A stretch of DNA of 64,000 bases from Pseudomonadota bacterium (GCA_023954855.1 JAGSGY010000017.1:1-64000), one strand, 5' to 3'; shown: positions 9,843 through 19,296, counted from the stretch's first letter. Notes: generated by a model not told the origin, from the letters alone. A program made the numbers and translations.

Positions 9843-9857
9843 CTGAGTTTACCTCAG
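9843..9857. promoter_or_regulatory. Small inverted repeat upstream of the YciF-like gene
   Basis: CTGAG-TTTAC-CTCAG is a perfect 5-bp inverted repeat located between the pseudo-kinase stop and the YciF-like gene. On the minus strand a TATAAG sequence follows directly. It could be an operator at the YciF-like promoter or a weak terminator of the upstream gene. Confidence 0.3.
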
Positions 9858-9885
9858 CCTAACCCCAACCCAAAGCCGCAAATAA

Positions 9886-11280
9886 TCACACTCCTATGTA
9901 TGCAGACTGCGAACTTTGATGAACGGCGGCGCCAGCAGAAACGGCTTTCGCCATTTCCGCCTTCTGAGCCGCTTTCCGGCGACGCTCCTCTGCGGTGCGC
10001 ATCGCACGACGAACCCGTAGTAGTACCTGCGGCGTGAGCTGCTCCACCGGCTCAAACACCGCACCCGGCGGCGTCGCGGGCAGCTCGGCCGCCAGCATAC
10101 GGAGCTCAAGACGGCCCGAGTGCTCTGTGAGACTGCCGCCAAGACAGCGCAAGAGCTCTGCCGCCCGCCACGTTCCCGGACTGGTGTCCACCGGATAGAG
10201 GCTCATGACCACCTGGTCTGGCTCGGCGTCGAGCTTGATCTGGAGAATGCGCTGCGTGCGCAAGCGGACGACGCCGAGAATCAGGTGGAGCATGGCCGTG
10301 CGCAGTCGGTCTGGATCGACCCACGCCGCCGCCACCGACGCCTCGACGTGAAGCGAGATGTCGAGCTCGGACTCGTCCACCTCATCGTGGACCTCCTCGA
10401 GCAAGTCGAGCACGAAGGGCAACAGGTCGATGGCGCGGGTCTGCACCTGGGCGGTGCCGTCTTGCAGACGTGCCAGCTCAAACACATCCTCGATGGTCGC
10501 CGACAGGCGACGTACTTCCGCACAGATTCCGAGCGCCTGCTTGCAGACGAAGTCGTCGGCCCGACGGTCAATCAGTTCTTCAACTGAGCTCAAGATCGAG
10601 CCGAGCGGCTCCTGAATCTCGTCACCGAGGTCCCGAAGCAGGTGCCCCGTAGCAAGCTGCGCACGCTGAAGGGCGTCACGCTGGTCGTGGAGCACCGTCT
10701 CGAGTTGACGGTGGGCCCTGAGCTCCTCGTGAAGCTCTTCCGAGGTCGTCTGCAGTCGAACCACCGTGCCCTGATGCTGCCGCCGCGCTCGACGAAGCTC
10801 GAGGCTCTGCCGGGCAATACCGATCATCGCTCGGCGTTCGGTCTCGCGGGCCTCGGCACAGCGCCGACGCTCTCCTGCCGTTCGCTGGTGGCCGCGCTCC
10901 ACCGCTGAGACCATCGTCTCAAGCCAATCGTCAGCGCCCATGGCCACCACATCGAAGGCCCCAAAGCGAAAGCCGCACAACACATCGTCAACACCACCGA
11001 GCTCGGAATAGAGCACAACCGGCACATGCGCTCCCCCCACCGCGAGCCGCTGGGGCGAGGAGAGGCCATGCCTATCCTCCGCGTGGCACGCCAACACCGT
11101 CACGCTCTCGTCCAGGTCACCCACGGCCTGGTCGACACTTCGCGCAGCGCGCACCCCCCACCCCAGCGGCTCGAGCACCGAGCGCAGCCGGCTCAAGCGC
11201 TCATCACTCGGCTCAACAACCAACAAACTTCGCCGCAACGCGGCATCCGTTCGACTTGAACAACCCTCACCCACCCACAT
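9886..11280 (-). CDS. Degenerate receiver plus pseudo-histidine-kinase protein
   Basis: A 464-residue protein with the layout of a hybrid sensor. Residues of about 15-125 form a receiver-like domain (LLVVEPSDERLSRLRSVLE...) lacking the acidic pair and phospho-Asp motif. About 140-215 is coiled coil. About 205-270 is a HisKA-like dimerisation helix in which the H-box reads LGDEIQEPLGSI, with Asp220 where the phospho-His should be. The following ATPase-like region keeps DPDRLRTAMLHL but has Gly-Val-Val in place of the N-box Asn and no G-boxes. Catalysis is therefore unlikely; a scaffolding or signal-integration role is inferred. A charged Arg/Lys-rich helix ends the protein. Confidence 0.7.
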   Translation of the reverse strand: MWVGEGCSSRTDAALRRSLLVVEPSDERLSRLRSVLEPLGWGVRAARSVDQAVGDLDESVTVLACHAEDRHGLSSPQRLAVGGAHVPVVLYSELGGVDDVLCGFRFGAFDVVAMGADDWLETMVSAVERGHQRTAGERRRCAEARETERRAMIGIARQSLELRRARRQHQGTVVRLQTTSEELHEELRAHRQLETVLHDQRDALQRAQLATGHLLRDLGDEIQEPLGSILSSVEELIDRRADDFVCKQALGICAEVRRLSATIEDVFELARLQDGTAQVQTRAIDLLPFVLDLLEEVHDEVDESELDISLHVEASVAAAWVDPDRLRTAMLHLILGVVRLRTQRILQIKLDAEPDQVVMSLYPVDTSPGTWRAAELLRCLGGSLTEHSGRLELRMLAAELPATPPGAVFEPVEQLTPQVLLRVRRAMRTAEERRRKAAQKAEMAKAVSAGAAVHQSSQSAYIGV

Positions 11281-11729
11281 CCGAACACCTCCCGTGGTGC
11301 AACTTCAGTGAAACGCTTCAGCGGCGTTCTGAAAAGGTCGAAAACAAACTTTGTTTCCCCTTCCGCTGGCGGCCCGGATCTGGGGGTGCAACCGATCATC
11401 ACACCACCCTTCGGCGCGATCCACAAAACCGCGCAAAAGCGAGCTAGCACCACTATTTTCGCATAGTCATAAATCTAGCAGCCGCCTGCGCCAAGGGCAC
11501 ATAAGCGCCGCTGTCGGGGACCCATGCCGTGAAGACAAACGCCCGCAAAAGCTACATCTAGTTAGGAAAGCCGTCTTCTTCGCGGCACGGCTCGAGACCG
11601 GTCCTTGGGTTCGGCTTTCGTTATCTGGATCTTCGGCGAAGATGGGTGGATGATTCTCCACGGGGAGCGTTCCAGCCGCCGACCCCATCGGCTTCACCAA
11701 ATGGCAAACTCTCCCCTCTCAGAGGCCTC
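11281..11729. other. Non-coding intergenic stretch between divergent genes
   Basis: About 450 bases separate the pseudo-kinase start from the next lipoprotein start. No gene with a plausible product is visible on either strand. It is more AT-rich than its surroundings around 11440-11480 and should hold both divergent promoters, but I could not assign -35/-10 pairs with confidence. A short TCTTC-GGC-GAAGA hairpin lies near 11630. Confidence 0.6.
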
Positions 11730-12296
11730 ATGCTCCCCCTACTTCTGCTCGCCTGCGCCACAAACCCACCTCAAGTCGCCCAGGAGCCGTCGCCCGCCTC
11801 GCCGCCAGCAGCAACCGACGCGCCAGTGGCTGCCAAGACGGAGAAGCCGCCCACACCCACCACCGTCCGCGAAGCGCCGAGACCCAAGGGACACTGTTCC
11901 AGTGGCGAGCTGGCGTACTTCGACTGCGCCGCCGGCGACCAGAAGCACCTTTCGCTATGCGGCTCCGCGGACCTGTCCCCGCCGACGGCGTTCCTGAGCT
12001 ACCGCTACGGCCCTCTCGGCGCGCCAGAGCTGGTCTATCCAGAGTCGCCAAGGGGAAGCCTCGAGCGATTCCACTACGAGGCCCGTGCGCACGTCCGCAG
12101 CCAGGGTGACACGGTCCACTTCGACAACGGGAGCTTCCGCTACACGGTGATGGCGATGTCCGGTAGCGGGCACCCAGGCGAGGGAGCCCCGAACAACTTC
12201 GTCGGCGTCATGGTGGAGGAGGACGGCAAGTCCATCGCAACGGTCACGTGTACCGGTACCGCCGCCGACCAACTTGCCAAGCTGGCACCCCAGTAG
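11730..12296 (+). CDS. Hypothetical lipoprotein with Pro/Ala-rich linker
   Basis: A 188-residue lipoprotein with an exceptionally short signal (eight residues before the lipobox Cys in LLLLAC). A Pro/Ala/Lys-rich spacer of about 40 residues follows, then a domain with three cysteines in its first part (HCSSGELAYFDCAAGDQKHLSLC) and a fourth near the end (TVTCTGT), suggesting disulfides. The domain ends with a beta-rich part (FVGVMVEEDGKSIATVTCTG). No family was recognised. The ATG at 11730 is preferred to an upstream in-frame one because it gives the lipoprotein signal and has AGAGG just upstream. Confidence 0.65.
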   Translation: MLPLLLLACATNPPQVAQEPSPASPPAATDAPVAAKTEKPPTPTTVREAPRPKGHCSSGELAYFDCAAGDQKHLSLCGSADLSPPTAFLSYRYGPLGAPELVYPESPRGSLERFHYEARAHVRSQGDTVHFDNGSFRYTVMAMSGSGHPGEGAPNNFVGVMVEEDGKSIATVTCTGTAADQLAKLAPQ

Positions 12297-12326
12297 GCGC
12301 CCCGCGTTGCGCAAAAGATCAAAAAG

Positions 12327-12345
12327 CTGAAAGCCGATCTTTCAG
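12327..12345. terminator. 7-bp hairpin downstream of lipoprotein gene
   Basis: CTGAAAG-CCGAT-CTTTCAG forms a perfect 7-bp stem about 30 bases after the lipoprotein stop. The T-rich flank is on the minus-strand side, so it would terminate minus-strand transcription better than plus-strand; its role is uncertain. Confidence 0.35.
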
Positions 12346-12500
12346 AATTCGGTGAACACCACGAGGACCCCCACCGCTGCGCCGTCTCGACACCTGCAGT
12401 TGCGATATCCACACGGGTGTTACCAATATCCAAATAATCAAAACTGCTACGGTCCAGGAGGAGCAAGCCCGCCCCAATGACATACCCTTCTGGAGAGTCC

Positions 12501-13649
12501 ATGACCGTCCCGCGCACCCTTGGTTTGATGAGCTTGCTGTTCGCGACGAGCGCCTTTGCCGGGCAGGGCGACATCCGCGTGATGACCCAGAATCAGTATC
12601 TTGGCGCCGACCTCACCCCCGTTGTGGCTGCACCCGACGCGGCCAGCTTTAACGACGCGCTGGTGGACGTGATGACCAAGGTGGCCGAGTCCAACCTGCC
12701 CGAGCGGGCCGAGGCACTTGCCGGGCAGATCGAAGACCGCCAGCCGCACCTCGCTTCGCTCCAGGAAGTCTTCTCGTACACGTGTACCGACCTCGCTCCC
12801 GTTCCCGAAGGCTACGGCTGCACCGACCCCCAGATTGCCGGGGCCTTCAACGACCACCTCGCCGAGACCTTGGCGAACCTCGACGGCTACAACGTCGCCG
12901 GAACGGTCGTGAACCTCGATACCAGCGTCGTGAACGTCATCGGCATTCCCGGCATTCCGTTCTACATCAACGGTGTGCCCGCCCTGCTCAACGTCATCGA
13001 TCGCGACGTCGTGCTGTCTCGCGACGATGTATTCGCCCAGGCGACGCCGATTCCCTGCGCCCGCCCGTCGGCTGATGGCTGCAACTACCAGGCCGTCGCC
13101 TCGGCCAACACCCCGGCAGGACCGCTCGCCTTCGAGCGCGGCTTCGTCATCGTCGATGCCTTCGTCGACGGCTCGCCCTACCGCTTCGTCGCGACCCACC
13201 TCGAGACCCGCTACCCGGACCCGACCAACCCCTACTCGCCCGCCATTCAGGCCTTCCAGGCGCAGGAGTTGCTCGCCACCCTTGCCGCCGTGCCGTCCTA
13301 CCCGGGTACGGAGCTCATCGTCGCCGGTGACTTCAACTCGGCCGACGTCGACACGCCGATGAACTCGCCCTACGGCCTGATCGTGCCCCCGTACATGCAG
13401 TTCGCCTACAGCGGCTACGCCGACGCCTGGGACTTCCGGCCCGGCAACTCCAAGGGCTACACCTGCTGCCAGGCCGAGGATGTCGCGAACCCGACCTCCG
13501 AAGCCTACGAGCGCATCGACCAGATCTGGACCGCCAGCGCACCGAGCCGCGTGAAGGCCAACGTCATTGGCTACGACGAGGAAGATCAGACGGCCTCGGG
13601 CCTGTGGCCTTCTGACCACGCCACGGTCTACGCCGAGATCACGTACTAG
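12501..13649 (+). CDS. Secreted endonuclease/exonuclease/phosphatase family protein
   Basis: A 382-residue EEP-superfamily hydrolase with an N-terminal Sec signal ([20 protein letters not shown]). All the superfamily motifs are present in order: [10 protein letters not shown] (Asn), SLQEV (metal-binding Glu), [15 protein letters not shown] (His), AGDFNS (Asp-x-Asn), ERIDQIW and the terminal SDHATV (Asp-His). It should therefore be an active metal-dependent phosphodiesterase or phosphatase, with nucleic acid or a phospholipid as substrate. It is exported, so an extracellular scavenging role is likely. The ATG at 12501 follows TGGAGAG; six cysteines in the mature part suggest disulfides. Confidence 0.88.
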   Translation: MTVPRTLGLMSLLFATSAFAGQGDIRVMTQNQYLGADLTPVVAAPDAASFNDALVDVMTKVAESNLPERAEALAGQIEDRQPHLASLQEVFSYTCTDLAPVPEGYGCTDPQIAGAFNDHLAETLANLDGYNVAGTVVNLDTSVVNVIGIPGIPFYINGVPALLNVIDRDVVLSRDDVFAQATPIPCARPSADGCNYQAVASANTPAGPLAFERGFVIVDAFVDGSPYRFVATHLETRYPDPTNPYSPAIQAFQAQELLATLAAVPSYPGTELIVAGDFNSADVDTPMNSPYGLIVPPYMQFAYSGYADAWDFRPGNSKGYTCCQAEDVANPTSEAYERIDQIWTASAPSRVKANVIGYDEEDQTASGLWPSDHATVYAEITY

Positions 13650-13652
13650 GCA

Positions 13653-14087
13653 CTACAGGTCGAATTCCGCCGACTGCTTCGCCATCTCTTCGCAGAGGGT
13701 GGGACAGTCGGCGTTCGCCATGGCGGCCATGCCGGTCTGCACGCCGCCCTCGACTAGGTCACCACCGAGCTCCATGACGTCGCGCATCATCTTGGCCTCG
13801 GCACTCTGATCGCCCTGAAGGCCGAGCTCGACAATCTCGCCCTGAAGCGAGAGCGCGCCCTGCACGACCCCGACGGCCATCTTCTGCTGCGCGACGCAGA
13901 TGGACTGCGTGGGCGCAGGATTGCACCCGCACTCATCGAGATGCGCACAGACGCCCTCTGCCGTGCTTGGCCACTCGCCGTTGTCGAGTCGTATGGACTC
14001 TACGGCCGCACGCTCGGTGATCGGATTGGAACCGCCACAGGCCAAAGCGAAGCCGAGCAACACGGCGAGTACGGGTAGGGCGCGCAT
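13653..14087 (-). CDS. Hypothetical cysteine-rich lipoprotein
   Basis: A 144-residue lipoprotein with lipobox FALAC and a GGS start to the mature chain. Cysteines in [20 protein letters not shown] and DCPTLCEEM could form three disulfides, with a Met-rich helical region between them. No family was recognised. The ATG at 14087 is chosen because GGAG lies six bases upstream; the ATG four codons earlier has no such site. It converges on the EEP gene with only three bases between the stops. Confidence 0.65.
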   Translation of the reverse strand: MRALPVLAVLLGFALACGGSNPITERAAVESIRLDNGEWPSTAEGVCAHLDECGCNPAPTQSICVAQQKMAVGVVQGALSLQGEIVELGLQGDQSAEAKMMRDVMELGGDLVEGGVQTGMAAMANADCPTLCEEMAKQSAEFDL

Positions 14088-14205
14088 CAGGGACTCCATT
14101 CACGCTGCTAACGCGCAGGCCCACCGCGATGGTCCCCTGGACTCACCAATTCGTGACCGCGAGGCCGCCGGCCATCGGGCACAACCGAGGCCAGCCCGGT
14201 GACCC

Positions 14206-15108
14206 ATGACCCGCTTCGCCCCCTTGCTGTTCGCATTGGCCTGCCAGAGCTCTGGCACGCTGACACCTGACGACCATCCGGACGAGGCCCCACCCGACGT
14301 CAACCCGGTGGATCTGGTCTCGACCACGTCGTACGAACGCTCGATGGAGGAACTTCTCTACACGCACCTCGGCGAGAACCGTGGCTTCGGGCCCGAGCAT
14401 GACCTGGCCCGCGACAACATCGCCACGGAGTTCGAGACCTATGGCCTGGACGTCGCGCTCGAGCCCTTCACGTACCAAGGCGCGACCTACCACAACGTCG
14501 TCGCCACTCAGTTAGGCACGAGCCGACCCGACGAGGTGCTCGTCATCGGCGCGCACTTCGACTCGGTCGACAACCCGGGTGCCGACGACAACGCCACCGG
14601 CACCGCCATGGTCCTCGAGGTGGCTCGGGTCCTCTCGCAGTACGAAAGCGCGGTGACCTTGCACTACGTGGCCTTCGACCGCGAAGAGCAGGGCAAGGTC
14701 GGAAGCCGGGCCTTCGTGGCCGCCCACGCCGACGAGGCGATTCAGTTCGCACTCACCGCCGACATGATTGGGCAGGACCACGGCGGCTACGCGATGGACC
14801 TGTTCAGCACGACGGCCTCTGTTCCTCTTGCGAGCGACTTCTCCCGGGCCATCGACACGCACGGCAACGGACTCTCCGGCCGCTTGCAGACCGGCGACTA
14901 CAGCTTCAGCGACCACTGGTCCTTCGAAGAAGCCGGCATTCCCGCCTTTGTGATCATCGAGGCCGACTACAGCGGTAATCCGCACTACCACCAGTCGACC
15001 GACGCCGCCGACCTGGTCGAGGACTACATCGACTACGTCTACGTTGGCGACCTTCTGCGCGCGGTGGTGGGCTTCGTCGCCGAAGAAGCCGAAGTGCGAT
15101 CTAGATAA
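14206..15108 (+). CDS. M28-family zinc peptidase, lipoprotein
   Basis: A 300-residue lipoprotein (lipobox FALAC, Cys13) with an M28 aminopeptidase domain. The co-catalytic zinc ligands are visible in order: His and Asp in GAHFDSVDNPGADDN, the Glu pair in FDREEQGKVGS, Asp in TADMIG, and His in NPHYHQSTD. This is the complete M28 set, so an active aminopeptidase on the outer envelope is expected. Its 3' end overlaps the convergent membrane-protein gene by eight bases. Confidence 0.88.
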   Translation: MTRFAPLLFALACQSSGTLTPDDHPDEAPPDVNPVDLVSTTSYERSMEELLYTHLGENRGFGPEHDLARDNIATEFETYGLDVALEPFTYQGATYHNVVATQLGTSRPDEVLVIGAHFDSVDNPGADDNATGTAMVLEVARVLSQYESAVTLHYVAFDREEQGKVGSRAFVAAHADEAIQFALTADMIGQDHGGYAMDLFSTTASVPLASDFSRAIDTHGNGLSGRLQTGDYSFSDHWSFEEAGIPAFVIIEADYSGNPHYHQSTDAADLVEDYIDYVYVGDLLRAVVGFVAEEAEVRSR

Positions 15109-15682
15109 ACAGCCGGCCCGCGGCGAAGGATAGCTGGAACAACATCAGCACGGTCACCGCACTGAACGCGCCGGCGAAGGGAGAGCCCACCGTCGGCGCC
15201 ACCAGCGCCACCGGAAGCGTCGGGCGGCCACTCACCGCAAGCCACGTGTACAGCGGCGCGAGCCAGAGGCACTGCACCATCGCCGAGATCGAGCCGCAAG
15301 CCAGCGCGAGCGGCGCAAAGTTCGGGCAGGTCAGCAGCGACGCGAGCCCTGCGACGGCCGCGCCCCAGAGTCCAAGCAGCGGGACGCCAACCACCAGGCT
15401 CACCGAAGGCCTGGCGCGAGCGGGCGCCCATGCCAGGAGCCTCGGGAACAACGCACCCACGGCGCCGCCAGACAGTCCCCCGAGCAACGCGGCCACGCCC
15501 GCGAAGCGCAGCGGAATGCCGGGAATCATCTGGGTCGCCAGCATCGGCGCCAAGCCCGCGGTAACCAGACCGATGAAAGCCCAGTCGCGCGACCAACGCC
15601 AGGCCGGCGCTTCCGGGCGTGGGTCATGAACCCGGGGTGGGTCGAAAACGAGCGGGCGGGACGTGGTGTGAAGCGGTGTCAT
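15101..15682 (-). CDS. Integral membrane protein, unknown function
   Basis: A 193-residue protein with about five or six hydrophobic segments (including FIGLVTAGLAPMLATQMI, FAGVAALLGGLSGGAVGALF, LVVGVPLLGLWGAAVAGLAS and FSAVTVLMLFQLSFAAG) after a soluble N-terminus of about 30 residues with Pro and Arg. No family was recognised. The ATG at 15682 is the most downstream start that leaves all hydrophobic segments intact; the open frame continues much further upstream but only as a shadow of the GH92 gene. It is divergent from GH92. Confidence 0.65.
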   Translation of the reverse strand: MTPLHTTSRPLVFDPPRVHDPRPEAPAWRWSRDWAFIGLVTAGLAPMLATQMIPGIPLRFAGVAALLGGLSGGAVGALFPRLLAWAPARARPSVSLVVGVPLLGLWGAAVAGLASLLTCPNFAPLALACGSISAMVQCLWLAPLYTWLAVSGRPTLPVALVAPTVGSPFAGAFSAVTVLMLFQLSFAAGRLFI

Positions 15683-15751
15683 GCAGCCACTATGCCCCCG
15701 CCGTGTGCAGAGACGATGCAGACGCGATGGAGGTGCGCGGTACACTGCGCC

Positions 15752-17977
15752 ATGCTTCGCCTCATCCCACTCGCTCTCGCCCTGTCCCTCGTCGCCTGCA
15801 AGGCCAAGGACGCCGACGCCAACGACCCGATCGAGCCCTACGACCCCACGGAACTCGTGGACGTCTTCATTGGCTCGGACACCGTCGGCGTGAACTTCGG
15901 CGCCGTCTCGCCAGCCGCCACTCGGCCGTTCGGCATGGTCACCGTAGGCCCCGACACGCGTGGACCGCTCGGCTCGCCGCCGTTCTCGTTCAGCGGCTAC
16001 TTCTACGCCGACGACCACATCAGCGCCTTCTCGCACACGCACTCTCAAGGCATGGGTGTGGTCGACTTCGGCGCAGTCGGCTTGATGCCCAAGGATGGCT
16101 GGGATCCGGCCTACACCACTGACGACGGTCGCGAGTCCGAATTCAGCCACGAGCAAGAGTGGGGCGCACCCGGCACCTACGCCGTCGACCTGCCCGAAGA
16201 ACAGGCGCACGTCGAGATCGCAGCCCACGAGCGGTCCGCGCTGCACCGCTACACCTTCGAGAGCGGCGCCGACCCCGTGGTCGTCCTCGATCTCGGACAC
16301 TTTATCGGCAACGTCGAGATTCTCGAAGCCAACGCCACCCTCGACGGGGCGAGCCTGACCGGCTTTCAGCTCGTCAAGGGATCGTACTCAGGACGGTACG
16401 GCGGACATCAGACGCACTTCGCCATGGAGTTCTCTCCCGAGCCGGTAGCCAGTGGTGGCTGGACCGACCCGACCGCCCCAGTCGACGATCTCGCCACCGT
16501 GTCGGGGACGATGTCCGGCCTGTACTTGACCTTCCCGGAGGGCACGACCGAGGTCCTCGCCAAGGTCGCCATCTCGTACGTCGACACCGACGGGGCCCTC
16601 GCGAACCTCGAGGCCGAGCAGTCCGACTGGGACATGGATGCCGCCCTCGAGGCATCGGTCGAGTCGTGGCGCGAAGAGATGGGCAACGTACGCGTGCGCG
16701 GCGGCACCGACGACGAGCGGGTCATTTTCCACTCGGCGCTGTACCGCGCCTACCACATGCCGATGATTCACAGCGACGTCGACGGCCGCTACCGAGGCAT
16801 GGACGACGCCATCCACAGCGTCGACTACACGATGTACTCGACCTTCTCGCTCTGGGACACCTTCCGAACCCAGCACCCCTGGCTGATCTTGGCCCGCCCC
16901 GACCGGCAGGTCGACATGGCCAACAGCCTCGTCCAGATGGCCAAGGACGGCGGGTCACTTCCGCGCTGGCCGATGACCCACGGCTACACCGGCGGCATGG
17001 TCGGTACGCCGGCGGACCAGGTCTTCGCAGAGACCTGGCTCAAGGGTCTGCAGACCGGCTGGGACGTCGACGGGGCCTGGGTCGCCGCCGAGAAGCAGTC
17101 GACCGAGGCGATGCCTGACGCGAGCCGAGGCGGCATCGAGGGCTACTTGGAGCGGGGCTACGTGTCCTGGGAAGACGTGTCCGGAGGACCGGCGGCTCTC
17201 ACGCTCGAGTACGCCTGGAACGATGCCGCCATGTATGGCTGGGGCACTGCGATGGGCAAGGACGACGCCGAGCAGTTCGAGACCATGCGTCACAGCTGGA
17301 AGAATCTCTGGGACCCCGAGACGCAGTTCCTACAGGGTCGCCACGACGACGGCAGCTTCACCGTGGCCAACGAGCCCGTCGACTGGTTCGACGCCTATGT
17401 CGAAGGCAATGCCTGGCACTACCTGTGGGGCGCGCCCCAAGACGTGCAGGGCATGATCGATGTGCAGCACGACGGCAGCACCGAGGCTTGGGTCGCCCGC
17501 ATGCGCGAGTTCTGGGACGACACCGACAGCTTCGACCAGGAGCTCTATCCAGACCCCTACTACTGGCACGGCAACGAGCCGGACCTACACTACGCCTTCC
17601 TTCCCGCCATGGTGGGCGATCTCGAGCTCACCTCGGAGGCCTCTCGCTACGTGATGTCGACCCGCTACAGCACCCTGCCGAGCGGCATCGACGGCAACGA
17701 CGACTCAGGCACGCTCTCGGCCTGGTACCTGTTCGCGGCGAGCGGCTTCTACCCCATCGCCGGAACGACAACCTACGCGGTCGGAAGCCCCCTGTTCAGC
17801 CGCGTCGAGATCGACCGGACCGGCGACGAGATGTGGGTCATGAGCGCACCCGGACACAGCGACGGCGGTACCGTCGTGCTCTCAGCACTGCTTGACGACG
17901 AAGAGCAGGGTGGCACCTTCGATCACGCGGAGTTCGACGCGGCAGGTGAACTCGTCCTCGAGATGCCCGTGGACTAG
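15752..17977 (+). CDS. Glycoside hydrolase family 92 (alpha-mannosidase-like) lipoprotein
   Basis: A 741-residue lipoprotein (lipobox LVAC) with a complete GH92 domain. The N-terminal beta-sandwich begins LVDVFIGSDTVGVNFG and has GMVTVGPDT. The (alpha/alpha)6 barrel includes YSTFSLWDTFRTQHPW, the WHGNEPDLHYAF segment, and the family signature GNDDSGTLSAWYLFAASGFYP near residue 650. GH92 enzymes are calcium-dependent exo-alpha-mannosidases; the bond preference cannot be read here. The lipid anchor fits outer-surface glycan trimming. TACACT directly upstream of the start suggests a very short leader. The stop is shared (CTAG) with the convergent HxlR gene. Confidence 0.93.
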   Translation: MLRLIPLALALSLVACKAKDADANDPIEPYDPTELVDVFIGSDTVGVNFGAVSPAATRPFGMVTVGPDTRGPLGSPPFSFSGYFYADDHISAFSHTHSQGMGVVDFGAVGLMPKDGWDPAYTTDDGRESEFSHEQEWGAPGTYAVDLPEEQAHVEIAAHERSALHRYTFESGADPVVVLDLGHFIGNVEILEANATLDGASLTGFQLVKGSYSGRYGGHQTHFAMEFSPEPVASGGWTDPTAPVDDLATVSGTMSGLYLTFPEGTTEVLAKVAISYVDTDGALANLEAEQSDWDMDAALEASVESWREEMGNVRVRGGTDDERVIFHSALYRAYHMPMIHSDVDGRYRGMDDAIHSVDYTMYSTFSLWDTFRTQHPWLILARPDRQVDMANSLVQMAKDGGSLPRWPMTHGYTGGMVGTPADQVFAETWLKGLQTGWDVDGAWVAAEKQSTEAMPDASRGGIEGYLERGYVSWEDVSGGPAALTLEYAWNDAAMYGWGTAMGKDDAEQFETMRHSWKNLWDPETQFLQGRHDDGSFTVANEPVDWFDAYVEGNAWHYLWGAPQDVQGMIDVQHDGSTEAWVARMREFWDDTDSFDQELYPDPYYWHGNEPDLHYAFLPAMVGDLELTSEASRYVMSTRYSTLPSGIDGNDDSGTLSAWYLFAASGFYPIAGTTTYAVGSPLFSRVEIDRTGDEMWVMSAPGHSDGGTVVLSALLDDEEQGGTFDHAEFDAAGELVLEMPVD

Positions 17978-18561
17978 CGAAGGCCGTCCCGAAAGGCCTT
18001 CCAGACCGCGGCATCCCCATCGACGGTCACCGAGTCCGCTCCGAAGAGCGCCGCGAGGAGTTCCGGCTCCTCACCCGTCAGCACCACATCTGCCGGAAGC
18101 TCACCGTCCATTACTAGTAAGGGAGCCCCAAGTACGATCGTGAAGGACCGCGTGGGAGCACGCAGCACCATCGTTCCCTCGCCGGTCCCATTCCAGCGCC
18201 GCTTCAGCGACAGCGCCGCCCAGCGCAGGTTCACCGCGTCACCTCCGGGCTCGGTCAGGTACGACGCGCCGAAGGCTCCCAGCGCCAGCACGACCGCCTC
18301 GAGCTCACGACCGCGCGCAGTGAGCTGGTAGACCCGCGCCCCGGACGGCGCCGGCAGGGTCACCCGCTCGATCAAGCCCTCGGCCGTCATGCGCCTGAGA
18401 CGATCAGCGAGGAGGTTGGTCGTCAGGCCTTTCAGGGCGCTAAGCAGGTCCGAATAGCGCCGCGGCCCCAGCAGCAGCTCGCGGACGAGAAGCAGCGTCC
18501 ACCGCTCACCCACGACGTCGAGCGCCTTCGCGACTCCGCAGAATTGTTTGTATGACCTCAT
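17974..18561 (-). CDS. HxlR-family transcriptional regulator with C-terminal extension
   Basis: A 195-residue regulator. Residues 1-100 form an HxlR winged helix: FCGVAKALDVVGERWTLLLV, the recognition region RRYSDLLSALKGLTTNLLADRLRRM, and wing VYQLTARGREL. The extra 90 residues (LKRRWNGTGEGTMVLRAPTR...) are a beta-rich domain resembling the SCP2-like sterol-carrier fold fused to some HxlR proteins, which may bind a hydrophobic ligand. It is divergent from a membrane protein gene; the 45-base space between them contains an inverted repeat that is a good operator candidate. Confidence 0.88.
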   Translation of the reverse strand: MRSYKQFCGVAKALDVVGERWTLLLVRELLLGPRRYSDLLSALKGLTTNLLADRLRRMTAEGLIERVTLPAPSGARVYQLTARGRELEAVVLALGAFGASYLTEPGGDAVNLRWAALSLKRRWNGTGEGTMVLRAPTRSFTIVLGAPLLVMDGELPADVVLTGEEPELLAALFGADSVTVDGDAAVWKAFRDGLR

Positions 18562-18566
18562 ACTTT

Positions 18567-18583
18567 AGTTATACATAGTAACT
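18567..18583. promoter_or_regulatory. Candidate HxlR operator
   Basis: AGTTA-TACATAG-TAACT is a perfect 5-bp inverted repeat with a 7-base centre, extended by TACT...AGTA outside. It is in the AT-rich 45-base gap between the HxlR gene and the divergent membrane protein. HxlR-type regulators commonly bind such dyads in their own divergent promoters. Confidence 0.5.
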
Positions 18584-18606
18584 GCGAATTCGTCCAGGGA
18601 GCCGAG

Positions 18607-19296
18607 ATGGTCTTCATCCTGCCCAATGCCCTCACCACCTTTGCTTTCGTGCTCATTCTGATCGCCGTGGTGCTCGCGTTCTGTGGCGGCGTGTACCTGT
18701 CGAACCGCGACGAGAGCCCGGAGCTCGCCACCCGCCGTACTGCCTGGGTCGCCGTCGGCCTCGCGGTCTGGCTCGCGGCTCTGGGTGCCTGGGTCCTGAC
18801 CGACGTCATCGCGACGAATCCCCTCCTGATCGGGGCCTTCGCCATCAGCTCGAACCTCGCCGCGGTCGCGGTCGCGCTCTCCCCCATCGGCAAGCGGCTG
18901 GCCACGCTGCCCATCGCCTGGCTGATCGGTTTTCAGGCCTTTCGCCTGCCCCTCGAGGTCATCTTGCACAGCTGGGGAGAGCAGGGCTCGATCCCCATGA
19001 CCATGACCTGGAGTGGCTCGAACCTCGATGTCTTCGCGGGGCTCGCGGCAGTCCTTGCCGCACCGCTCAGCCGCTACCGACCCGTCGCGTGGGGCTTCGC
19101 GTTGCTCGGCTTCGGCCTGCTCATGAACGTCGGCCGCGTCGCGATGATGTCCTCACCGCTGCCCTTCGCATGGGGCCAGACCCCGCCGCTGCTACTCGCG
19201 ATGCACCTTCCCTACGCCTTCATCGTGCCGGTGTGCGTCGCGGGTGCACTGTGCGTGCACATCGTGCTGTTCCGAAAGCTCTGGGCCGAGCGCTAG
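18607..19296 (+). CDS. Seven-helix membrane protein, putative HxlR target
   Basis: A 229-residue protein with seven hydrophobic segments, from TTFAFVLILIAVVLAFCGGVY to PYAFIVPVCVAGALCVHIVLF. Conserved-looking polar residues inside the helices include SWGEQGSIPMTMTW and AFRLPLEVILHSWG. I do not recognise the family with certainty. A GGGA ribosome site precedes the ATG. The divergent HxlR gene and the shared operator suggest HxlR-dependent control. Its stop shares CTAG with the convergent lipase-like gene. Confidence 0.7.
   Translation: MVFILPNALTTFAFVLILIAVVLAFCGGVYLSNRDESPELATRRTAWVAVGLAVWLAALGAWVLTDVIATNPLLIGAFAISSNLAAVAVALSPIGKRLATLPIAWLIGFQAFRLPLEVILHSWGEQGSIPMTMTWSGSNLDVFAGLAAVLAAPLSRYRPVAWGFALLGFGLLMNVGRVAMMSSPLPFAWGQTPPLLLAMHLPYAFIVPVCVAGALCVHIVLFRKLWAER

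Noticed and set aside
12447-13619. A 390-codon minus-strand open frame opposite the EEP gene
   Set aside because: The plus-strand product has every EEP motif and a signal peptide; the minus frame is Val/Gly/Arg-rich shadow.
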